Shown here piece by piece: positions 1 to 7,770 of a stretch of DNA of 37,471 bases (position 1 is its first letter; the number at the start of each line of letters is the position of its first letter). The notes below the pieces were generated by a model. The model was not told where the DNA came from. It saw nothing but the letters and a program-made list of their open reading frames with translations, and did not search any database. Origin of the DNA: Caryophanales bacterium UBA4855 (GTDB lineage Bacteria; Bacillota_I; Bacilli_A; RFN20; CAG-826); assembly GCA_002399785.1 (NCBI GenBank), contig DHEH01000012.1, forward strand, positions 1 to 37,471, written 5' to 3'. The position numbers and the translations under genes were made by a program.

Positions 1-146
1 ATTATTTTATTTCTTAAAAATATGTTTTATTTTATATTTAACTTCAAAAATCGACAAATTTTAAAATTTCGATAAAATAAAGGTTTTTTAAGAAAAATTA
101 ATTGCTTTTTAAGAATTTTTATACAAAAAAGAAAATGTTGAATAAT

Positions 147-174
147 AATCTAGTAATTAATACTAGATTTTTTT
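147..174 (+). terminator. Rho-independent terminator upstream of degV
   Basis: Nine-base arms at 147-155 and 161-169 (AATCTAGTA and TACTAGATT) enclose a five-base loop and run into a T tract. It probably ends transcription of a plus-strand gene lying before the window. The preceding 140 bases hold no coding region I can support; they are very AT-rich and contain an imperfect palindrome around 50-73. Confidence 0.7.
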
Positions 175-190
175 ATTTCTAAAAAGGTTA

Positions 191-196
191 TATAAT
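191..196 (+). promoter_or_regulatory. Candidate -10 box of degV
   Basis: A TATAAT lies 20 bases before the degV start, just after the terminator at 147-174. The -35 position holds only a T-rich stretch, so the promoter is inferred from the -10 alone. Confidence 0.45.
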
Positions 197-216
197 AATA
201 CAATTGGAAAAAAGAA

Positions 217-1089
217 ATGAAAAAAATATTAATTATAACCGACGATAACTCGGGAATCACACACAAAGAAGCAAAAGCTTTAGGCATTAAAATTGTTAGG
301 ATGCCTATTATTATAAATGGCGAAACATATTATGAAGAAGAAACCATTACTACCGAAAAGTTTTACGATGTTCTTCCAAATACCGAGGATATAAAAACTT
401 CGGCACCAATTATGGGAGATTTGATGACTTTATGGCAAGAAAGTCTTAAAACCTATGACCAAGTTTTATTTATGCCAATGAGCAGCGGATTAACTTCCAG
501 CGTTAATAATGCTGAATTATTAGCAAAAGAGTTTGATGGAAAAATTATTGTTGTCGACAATCATAGAATTAGTGTCACTTTAAAATCTGCTGTCTATGAT
601 GCTATACATTTAATTGAATTAGGAAAATCTGCTGAAGAAATTAAAATAATTTTAGAAGATAAAGGAATAAACGAATCGTTCATTTTAATTATGGTTTCAA
701 CCTTAAAATATCTAAAACGTGGCGGAAGAATTACTGCTGCTACAGCATTGATTGGTCAAACCATTCACTTAAAACCAATTTTACGAATTAATGGTGGAAA
801 ACTCGATGCTTATGCTTCAACACTAGGTTGCAAACGCGGAGCAATTTGTATGATCGAAGGTATGGACAAAGCGTTAGCAACACAATTCAAAGATGTCGAT
901 TATGAAAAAATAAGATTCTCAATCGCTTACACACAAGATTTAGATGCAGCAAAAAGATTTAGAGAGGCTATTGCTCTTCACTTAGGTATTAAAGAAGAGA
1001 AAATATGGTTGGATCCATTATCGCTCTCAATCGGAGTCCATATAGGCCCTGGATCATTAGCAATCGCTCTTAGTAAAATTGTTGACTAA
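217..1089 (+). CDS. DegV family fatty-acid-binding protein
   Basis: The 290-residue protein has DegV family length and order: an N-terminal ITDDNSG strand-loop, the TSAP motif at 61-64 and the MSSGLTSS motif at about 88-95, which contacts the fatty-acid carboxylate in this family. The C-terminal half (LKYLKRGGRI, later IGPGS) is also typical. DegV/FakB proteins hold an acyl chain while the kinase FakA phosphorylates it for phospholipid synthesis. No fakA is in the window, so whether this copy is a true FakB is inference. GGAAAAAAG lies just upstream of the ATG. Its stop codon shares bases with the stop of the convergent gene. Confidence 0.9.
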   Translation: MKKILIITDDNSGITHKEAKALGIKIVRMPIIINGETYYEEETITTEKFYDVLPNTEDIKTSAPIMGDLMTLWQESLKTYDQVLFMPMSSGLTSSVNNAELLAKEFDGKIIVVDNHRISVTLKSAVYDAIHLIELGKSAEEIKIILEDKGINESFILIMVSTLKYLKRGGRITAATALIGQTIHLKPILRINGGKLDAYASTLGCKRGAICMIEGMDKALATQFKDVDYEKIRFSIAYTQDLDAAKRFREAIALHLGIKEEKIWLDPLSLSIGVHIGPGSLAIALSKIVD

Positions 1090-2498
1090 TTTATATTAAC
1101 TAGTTTATAGAAATAAAAATCTGAATCCTCATCAATTTTTGATACATTCAATTTATTAATAATATTTAGACTTTGAAGATTATTTTTATATGTCTTTATT
1201 GAAAAATATGAGGTCTTTACATGGGTTTTTGCAAAATTCAATGCACTTTGAACTGCTTTAAAAGCATAACCTTTATGTTGATATTCTTTAAATAATCTAT
1301 AACCTAATTCAAATCCGTTATCGTTTGTAAGATGATCAAAAACAACTTCTCCGATTAATTTATCATTTAATTTTATACCAAAAACTAGAGTTGTTTTATT
1401 AATAAAATCTTGTTCTACCATATTATAAAAATAATCTTCATCTGGTGTTCTGCCATTTAAATCTGTTTTATAGTCATAACCCCAAAATTTATTGTTGTTA
1501 TCATCTAGATTTAATTTTTTGTAATCTATTTTATCATCTTCATTTATTTTAGATAAAGAAAGATTTTCATCAATTTTTATAGTAGGAATTTCATGAATCA
1601 AATCTAAATTATTTAGAACAGTAAATGTATATTTATCAATCATCTGAATTGGGTGTAACGATTCTTTACTGAATCTTAAGCCTTGATCTCCACTATCATC
1701 TTCTCGATTAAAATATTTGATATCTTTAAAACGATTAGCAGTCATATAAATAATGTAAGAATAAATTCCTTCATATTCTCTTAAACATTTTTCAATATGA
1801 TCAAAAATACAATCTCCGATAATCTCAAGAATTGTTAAACCTATTATCTTTTCACCATCTTTTAAAAGAAAACACTTTAAACCTAATTTTTTATAAAAAC
1901 AAACCAATTTTATTGCTTCGTCTTCTTCGTTTTTCGCTTCTCCAGTGGACAAATTCTTTGTTTGAGCAAATTCTTTAATGAAATCTTGTATTCTATTAAG
2001 TTCATCATCTTTTGCTTCAACATAGACAACATCAGGATAAATTTTTTTAAATTTTGAAACATGGTGTCTTTTTGCGCTATATTTATTTCCTTTGAATTCA
2101 GCAAAATCATTTGTTAAATAAAGATAATCGCTCCAGTCTCTTGAATATACTATTTCATTATGAGGAAATTTCTTAGCTAATAAACCCGTTTCTTCTTTAG
2201 TTAAATTAACGAATTCCAAGGGATATTTACCATTAGTAAAATAATCTTCAACTATTTTTGTTGTATCAAAAATAGTTCCATCTTTTCTTGATATTGGTAA
2301 ACTATAATAAATTTTATTTTTTTCATAAGATTCTCTAAAAAATAAAGTTTCGTTTTCAATACAATAATTAGAATCAAAATAGTCTTTCCAACTGAATTTT
2401 ACTCCTAAAGTAAAATCGCAATTTAAGCTGTTTTTACGTGCAAAATAATTTTGTAAACTTAACAAATCATCATTCGAAATCTTTTTAAAATTTAACAT
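1086..2498 (-). CDS. DUF2156 (LPG synthase C-like) protein fused to a GNAT acetyltransferase
   Basis: The 470-residue protein appears to have two parts. Residues 1 to about 290 resemble the DUF2156/phosphatidylglycerol lysyltransferase C-terminal fold in its soluble form (family of COG4866): Lys/Arg-rich KRHHVSKFKK near 143-152, and an FNREDDSGDQGLRFSKES stretch that is characteristic of the family. From about residue 310 a RimJ/RimL-type GNAT domain follows, with FWGYD, the ELGYRLFKEYQHKGYAFKAV acetyl-CoA-binding region and an N-x-x-S-x-x-x motif near the end. No membrane segments are seen, so lipid aminoacylation is unlikely. A FemX-like or N-acyl transfer role is inference. There is no Shine-Dalgarno, and the -10 box lies only 8 bases before the ATG. 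The substrate is unknown. Confidence 0.75.
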   Translation of the reverse strand: MLNFKKISNDDLLSLQNYFARKNSLNCDFTLGVKFSWKDYFDSNYCIENETLFFRESYEKNKIYYSLPISRKDGTIFDTTKIVEDYFTNGKYPLEFVNLTKEETGLLAKKFPHNEIVYSRDWSDYLYLTNDFAEFKGNKYSAKRHHVSKFKKIYPDVVYVEAKDDELNRIQDFIKEFAQTKNLSTGEAKNEEDEAIKLVCFYKKLGLKCFLLKDGEKIIGLTILEIIGDCIFDHIEKCLREYEGIYSYIIYMTANRFKDIKYFNREDDSGDQGLRFSKESLHPIQMIDKYTFTVLNNLDLIHEIPTIKIDENLSLSKINEDDKIDYKKLNLDDNNNKFWGYDYKTDLNGRTPDEDYFYNMVEQDFINKTTLVFGIKLNDKLIGEVVFDHLTNDNGFELGYRLFKEYQHKGYAFKAVQSALNFAKTHVKTSYFSIKTYKNNLQSLNIINKLNVSKIDEDSDFYFYKLVNIN

Positions 2499-2506
2499 AC
2501 AAGTAA

Positions 2507-2512
2507 ATTATA
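2507..2512 (-). promoter_or_regulatory. -10 box next to the start of the DUF2156-GNAT gene
   Basis: TATAAT on the minus strand ends 8 bases before the ATG at 2498. If used, transcription would begin at or within a base or two of the start codon, giving a leaderless message. No purine-rich ribosome-binding site lies between, which fits this. Confidence 0.4.
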
Positions 2513-2622
2513 CAACATAAAAATGTTTGTGAATCAAATATGCTTTTTATAGTAATATTAATACACTACTGTTTTTTTGTATTTTCATTTAAATTTTGAG
2601 TTTTATTATTTAAGATATAGAC

Positions 2623-2955
2623 ATGTCAGAAAGAGGTATGAAAAAATATTTGCCTTTTTCTAGTTTGATTGAGCAAGAGACCTATTTAAAAAAGATGCTT
2701 TATGAAAAAAATAAAGTTTCGAAACCACAAATTTCTATCGAACAAGCTAGAAAAATAGATCGAATTCTTCATGAATTTGATTCAGATTTTGTGTATTCTA
2801 TTAAAATTTATTTAGATGGTTATATCTATAATATAAAAACAAAAATATTAAAAATGGATTTAAATAAAAAAATAATTTATTTTACAGATTTTTATATTCC
2901 AATAAAAAACATAATCGATATCGAAGATTGCGATCCATTTACAGAAATTTGTTAG
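2623..2955 (+). CDS. YolD-like protein
   Basis: The 110 residues match the YolD-like family pattern: an N-terminal RGMKKYLPFSSL (family form R-x-M-K-W-x-P-F), a central helix, and a beta-rich second half ending in IKNIIDIED. YolD proteins in Bacillus and relatives are usually encoded beside UmuC-type Y-family polymerases and are damage-induced. No umuC is present here, so this copy is an orphan and its role is unknown. There is no good Shine-Dalgarno: AAGATATAGAC precedes the ATG. The Met at residue 6 has AGAAAGAGG too close to it. The first ATG is preferred because the family motif begins immediately after it. A TATTAT at 2604-2609 could be the -10. Confidence 0.75.
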   Translation: MSERGMKKYLPFSSLIEQETYLKKMLYEKNKVSKPQISIEQARKIDRILHEFDSDFVYSIKIYLDGYIYNIKTKILKMDLNKKIIYFTDFYIPIKNIIDIEDCDPFTEIC

Positions 2956-2956
2956 A

Positions 2957-3592
2957 TTAATAACCTTTGTTTCTCATTCTCTTTAAATAAATAGGGTATA
3001 AAAGATATAAAGCAGTTTCTAAAAATCCAAATACACTGATAACAATCACACAAATATAATTTATATATGTTGTCGCGCTTAATTCTGCGCTTCCAATATC
3101 AAAAATAAATACATAAATTTCCCCAATAAGACTAACCAAAGCACCAGCAGCAATTAGCGCACCAAAAACAATCAATAAGGTTGAATAGATTGTTTTTCCT
3201 CTTCCTTTATAAAAATCAACTAATAAAAAGGTAAAATACAATATTCCGAATAAAGTAGAAGGAATTTGAAAAAATACTAATATTCCTCCAGAAAATGAAC
3301 CAAAAATTAAAGGAAGAATAAAGTCACATACACAAAGAATCAATATTGCTTGATAGCATTGTCCAAAATTACTTTTTCCACGAATGAAAGTTCCACAAAC
3401 CGATAAATAAAATACAGCATTAATAAAATAGGAAATAATAGTCATTAAGTATGAACTCATTTCTGCACCATTAATTTTGCTAGTAATTGCAACAACAATG
3501 CCACTAACAATATTAATTACGCATAAAAAAGCAGTTACAAACGCACCAAACGAACCAAAATTTGTCCTTTTTATCCTATCTCTTAATCTCAT
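2957..3592 (-). CDS. Hypothetical multi-pass membrane protein
   Basis: I do not recognise the family. The 211 residues hold a basic N-terminus (MRLRDRIKRTNFG) followed by about five hydrophobic segments, near residues 15-37, 48-66, 80-125 (probably two), 137-160 and 175-200, ending in a basic KRMRNKGY tail. This predicts an integral membrane protein with positive charges inside at both ends. It starts 20 bases after uvrB on the same strand, so it is probably the last gene of the secA-uvrB transcript. Its stop is one base from that of the convergent yolD-like gene. There are no catalytic motifs. Confidence 0.6.
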   Translation of the reverse strand: MRLRDRIKRTNFGSFGAFVTAFLCVINIVSGIVVAITSKINGAEMSSYLMTIISYFINAVFYLSVCGTFIRGKSNFGQCYQAILILCVCDFILPLIFGSFSGGILVFFQIPSTLFGILYFTFLLVDFYKGRGKTIYSTLLIVFGALIAAGALVSLIGEIYVFIFDIGSAELSATTYINYICVIVISVFGFLETALYLLYPIYLKRMRNKGY

Positions 3593-3612
3593 AATTTTTC
3601 CTACCTTTAAAT

Positions 3613-5592
3613 TTATAAACTATCTCCGTTTTTCATAGCTTTTAACTCAAATAAAGCATCTCTTAATTGAATAGCTTTTTCAAATTCAAAATTTTTGGCC
3701 GCTTCATGCATTGCTTTATCTAGTTCTTTAATTTTATACTCTAATTCCTTCTTTGTCATCTTTCCTTTAATTTCAAGATTATCATCTTCTTTAATAGACA
3801 ATGGAGGAGTAATAGGTTTTATAATAGTTGTTGGAATTATTCCGTTTTCTTCGTTATAAGCGATTTGAATTTCTCTTCTTCTATTAGTTTCTTTAATGCA
3901 CTTTTGCATAGAGTCCGTAATTTTATCAGCATACATTATGGCTTTTCCGTGCACATTTCGTGCACAACGACCAACAATCTGAATCAAACTTCGATCGCTT
4001 CTTAAAAAGCCTTCTTTGTCAGCATCCAAAATTCCAATTAAACTAACTTCTGGTATATCAAGTCCTTCTCTTAACAAATTGATACCAACTAAAACATCAT
4101 ATTTTCCTTTACGTAATTGATAAATTATTTCGCTTCTTTCTAAGGTTTTAGTTTCACTATGCAAGTAGACAGTTTTAATGCCTAGATCTTTTAAATAAGC
4201 AGTTAAATCCTCAGCCATTTTAATTGTAAGAGTAACAATCATTGTTCTCTCATTCTTAGTTGTTCTTTGTTTAATTTCGCCGATTAAGTCGTCAATCTGG
4301 CCTAAGGAAGGACGAATTTCAATAACAGGATCAATTAGCCCAGTTGGTCTGATAATCTGTTCAGCGCTGACTCCATTAGATTCTTGAATTTCAAAATCAC
4401 CAGGAGTGGCAGAATCACAAATAATTTGATTTATTTCACCTAAAAATTCATCAAAATTCAACGGACGATTATCAAGTGCGCTTGGAAGTCTGAAACCATA
4501 CTCAACAAGAGTTGTTTTTCTACTTCTATCACCATTGTACATTCCTCTTATTTGAGGCAAAGTTACATGCGATTCATCCACAATTAACAAATAATCTTTA
4601 GGAAAATAATCCATTAAACAAAAAGGTTTTTCTCCTGGTTTTCTTCCATCAATATGGCGAGAATAATTCTCTATTCCAGGACAAAAACCAAATTCTCTTA
4701 AATTTTCAACATCTTGACGAGTTCTCATTTCAATTCGTTCAGCTTCAAGTGGTTTTCCTTCGTGCTTATAAAAAGAAATTCTTTCTTCGAGTTCGTCAAG
4801 AATTTTTACACAAGCTTTTTCAATACTATCTCTTGTGGCAGCTCTATCGTAAGCGGGGAACAAATTATATGTTTTATATTTTTCTAATACTTCGCCAGTC
4901 ACATAATTTACTTTAGATATTTTTTCAACTTCATCATCAAACATATCTAATTTTATATACCAATCTTCGCTATCAGCAGGCATTATATCAATAATGTCGC
5001 CGTGTACTCTAAATTTACCGGGACTTAAATCGATATCGTTTCTTTTATAACTACATTCAATTAATTTAGTAAAAAATTTGTGTCTATCGATTGACTCGCC
5101 TTCACGAACTTCAAAAACCAATTTGGTATATTCTAAAGGATCGCTCAATCCGTAAATTGATGCAACACTTGCAACAACAATCGTGTCTCTTCTACTAACA
5201 AGCGAATTTATTGCGCTTACACGCATCATTTCAATTTCTTCATTCATCAAACATGATTTATCTATATATGTATCGCTACTTGGCAAATAAGCTTCGGGTT
5301 GATAAAAATCAAAGTTAGAAATGAAATATTCTACTCTGTTTTCAGGGAAAAGTTCTTTCATTTCAGCGTAAAGCTGACCTGCAAGAGTTTTATTATGTAC
5401 TAATATTAAGGTTGGTCTTTGACTACGTTCAATGATATTTGCCATAGTAAATGTCTTGCCAGTTCCTGTAGCTCCTAATAACACTTGCCATTTTTTATTT
5501 TCGTTAAGCCCTTTTACAAGCTGTGAAATAGCAGTGGGTTGATCACCTGTTGGTTTATATTGACTATGAATAACAAACTTCTTACTTTCCAT
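3613..5592 (-). CDS. uvrB: Excinuclease ABC subunit B
   Basis: UvrB is the DNA-damage verification helicase of nucleotide excision repair: UvrA loads it, and it recruits UvrC for incision. At 659 residues it is full length. It has the N-terminal PTGDQPTAI, Walker A GATGTGKT at 40-47, the beta-hairpin region ending in FYQPEAYLPSSDTYI near 107-121, a LIVDESHV helicase motif, and an RSLIQIVGRCARN motif VI. A C-terminal UVR domain (KKELEYKIKELDKAMHEAA onward, about 615-655) binds UvrC. It overlaps the end of yitT by 11 bases, so the two are translationally coupled. uvrA and uvrC are not in the window. Confidence 0.97.
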   Translation of the reverse strand: MESKKFVIHSQYKPTGDQPTAISQLVKGLNENKKWQVLLGATGTGKTFTMANIIERSQRPTLILVHNKTLAGQLYAEMKELFPENRVEYFISNFDFYQPEAYLPSSDTYIDKSCLMNEEIEMMRVSAINSLVSRRDTIVVASVASIYGLSDPLEYTKLVFEVREGESIDRHKFFTKLIECSYKRNDIDLSPGKFRVHGDIIDIMPADSEDWYIKLDMFDDEVEKISKVNYVTGEVLEKYKTYNLFPAYDRAATRDSIEKACVKILDELEERISFYKHEGKPLEAERIEMRTRQDVENLREFGFCPGIENYSRHIDGRKPGEKPFCLMDYFPKDYLLIVDESHVTLPQIRGMYNGDRSRKTTLVEYGFRLPSALDNRPLNFDEFLGEINQIICDSATPGDFEIQESNGVSAEQIIRPTGLIDPVIEIRPSLGQIDDLIGEIKQRTTKNERTMIVTLTIKMAEDLTAYLKDLGIKTVYLHSETKTLERSEIIYQLRKGKYDVLVGINLLREGLDIPEVSLIGILDADKEGFLRSDRSLIQIVGRCARNVHGKAIMYADKITDSMQKCIKETNRRREIQIAYNEENGIIPTTIIKPITPPLSIKEDDNLEIKGKMTKKELEYKIKELDKAMHEAAKNFEFEKAIQLRDALFELKAMKNGDSL

Positions 5593-6658
5593 TATTTTCT
5601 TCTTTTTTCTTTTTATCTCTATTTTGTTTGTTCTTTTTAATTAAATTAATTGTCTCTCTTGCTGCAGTATTGCTGCTTTTTTCGTTTTTACTAAAGCCTT
5701 CTCCAGCAACTTTTTTACTTAGAGAAAAAGTCATGAAAGCTGATGAATCAATTCCAGCCATTTCATCTTTTATTTTTAAATATTCTCTTCTTAAACAAAC
5801 AATTCTAACTAATTTTTTATTTTCTTTAGAATATCCGCCAACAACATTAATAATTGTTGTAGTTCTATCCAGCTTTTCATTAACATATTTTGTTACTTCG
5901 TCAGGTTTACTTGTAATTACATCGCAAATATAAGCAACATTAAATCCGTTATAAACAAACTCAATTGCAACCGAACAGACCAAAGCAGATATAATTCCCA
6001 CTAATGCACCAATGAATTTTGTGCTGTCATTTGAAACTATATCGACAATAATGCCGGCAATAACAACAGCAGCATCTAAAAAGAAAGAATTTATAGAAAC
6101 ATTGGTTCCAAAAAACTTATTAATTATAAAGGATAAAATATCAAATCCACCAGTAGATCCTCCACCTATGAACGTTATACCACATCCTATTCCAACAAAA
6201 GCTCCACCAAAAATACCAAATAATAAATAACTCCCTGAATCTAATCCAGGTCCGACATATTGAATGACACCATTAATATATTCAAATGTAGCATTTGGTG
6301 CCATTAAATTTAAAATTCCATCAATCATTCCTGTTCTTAAAATTAATGTAACAAATATTGGATAAAAAATTGTGGAAGCAAGAGTTCCTAAGGAGAATTT
6401 TAAACCCAAAATCAATAAACCGGCAAAAAACAAAAACCAACAAATAATATAAGACCAAATATCAACAGATAATAGCCCTGCATTGCTCAATAAAATCGCT
6501 AAACCGCTAACACCACCAGAAACAATTGAAAACGGAGTTAAAAATATACCTGTACCTAAAGAAACAATAAACGTTCCAAGCAAAACCACAAATAATTCAA
6601 AAATAGAATGCAAAATTCTTTTTTTATCAAATTTCTTTTTGAAGAACACATTATTCAT
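5582..6658 (-). CDS. YitT family membrane protein (DUF2179 C-terminal domain)
   Basis: The 358-residue protein has the YitT layout. Five or six membrane segments fill residues 15-230 and carry the family motifs FIVSLGTGIFLTPF, GGVSGLA and GGGSTGGFDI. A soluble DUF2179 domain follows (about 240-320; TTTIINVVGGYSKENKKLVR). A Lys-rich tail ends the protein. The function of the family is not established. The gene lies between prfB and uvrB with overlaps at both ends (8 and 11 bases), so it is co-translated with them rather than separately controlled. Confidence 0.9.
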   Translation of the reverse strand: MNNVFFKKKFDKKRILHSIFELFVVLLGTFIVSLGTGIFLTPFSIVSGGVSGLAILLSNAGLLSVDIWSYIICWFLFFAGLLILGLKFSLGTLASTIFYPIFVTLILRTGMIDGILNLMAPNATFEYINGVIQYVGPGLDSGSYLLFGIFGGAFVGIGCGITFIGGGSTGGFDILSFIINKFFGTNVSINSFFLDAAVVIAGIIVDIVSNDSTKFIGALVGIISALVCSVAIEFVYNGFNVAYICDVITSKPDEVTKYVNEKLDRTTTIINVVGGYSKENKKLVRIVCLRREYLKIKDEMAGIDSSAFMTFSLSKKVAGEGFSKNEKSSNTAARETINLIKKNKQNRDKKKKEENNGK

Positions 6659-7758
6659 GTTTTTTTGCCTCCATTTCTAAATAACTATATACAAAATCAA
6701 GTATATCACCATCCATAACTTTATCAATTTGTGTGGATTCATAATCTGTTCTATTATCCTTAACTAACGTATAAGGACAGAAAACATAAGATCTTATTTG
6801 AGAGCCCCACTCAATATTCTTCTTATCACCAATTATACCTTTTAATTTTTGTTCCTTTTTCTGAAGCTCAATTTCATAAAGTTGTGATTTAAGCATGTTC
6901 ATAGCAGTTTCTTTATTCTTTAATTGGAACCTATCTATTTGACAACTAACAACTATACCGGTTGGAATATGAGTAATACGAACTGCAGTTTCGACTTTAT
7001 TTACATTTTGTCCACCAGCTCCACCGCTTCTATATGTATCAATAATTAAATCTTTTGGATCAATAACGATATCGACATTTTCGTCGAATTGAGGAATAAC
7101 ATTCACACTAGCAAAAGAAGTATGTCTCCTAGCATTCGAATCAAAAGGAGAAATTCTAACTAATCGATGAACCCCTTTTTCGCCTTTTAGCATACCATAT
7201 GCATTTTTGCCTTCTATTAAAACAGTCGCAGATTTTAAACCGGCTTCTTCACCAGGTTCGTAGTTTAAAACACTATATTTGAAATTATTTTGTTCACAGA
7301 AGCGTTCATACATTCTTAATAACATATTCGCCCAATCACAAGCCTCAGTGCCACCGGCTCCTGGATGAACATCAATAGTACAATTTAAGTTATCATATTC
7401 GCCACTAAAAAGAACTAAATGTCTTAAATTTTGAAGTTCGATATTATCTTTTTCAAAATCGCTACTAGCCATCTCAATCATATCTAAATCATTGATATCT
7501 AAGCCATTAATAAATTCATTTAAATCTTTAAAGGTTGCATTTAACTTAGTAAAAGAATCGACTTTATATTGCATGCCGTTTCTTTTATCAATTATTTTAC
7601 TTGCTATACGTTGATTGTCCCAAAAATTTGGGCCAAGAGATTGTTCATCTAATTCATGAATTTTAGATTTTAAAGAAGGTACATCAAAGAGATGCACTAA
7701 GGTGTTCTATTTCGCTTAGTGCCTCTAACATATTTTGCTTTAAAATATATAAATCCAT
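6651..7758 (-). CDS. prfB: Peptide chain release factor 2, with programmed +1 frameshift
   Basis: RF2 ends translation at UGA and UAA. The main frame holds the SPF recognition motif (RISPFDSNARR) and GGQ in RSGGAGGQNVNK. A short first frame starts at ATG 7758 behind a strong AAGGGGG. It reads 24 codons, ending Ser-Leu, then meets TGA at 7684-7686. Shifting +1 at CTT-TGA (7684-7689) continues into Asp-Val-Pro, giving 368 residues. This is the known RF2 autoregulation: low RF2 means slow UGA recognition and more shifting. Unlike the E. coli site, no AGGGGG-like internal Shine-Dalgarno sits just before CTT, and the base after TGA is T rather than C. secA ends 12 bases upstream, as in Bacillus. 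Confidence 0.95.
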
Positions 7759-7770
7759 TGCCAATCCCCC

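Noticed and set aside
50..73. Imperfect palindrome ATCGACAAATTTT / AAAATTTCGAT at the left edge
   Set aside because: It has a two-base bulge, is AT-rich, and is not near a start that it could control within the window.
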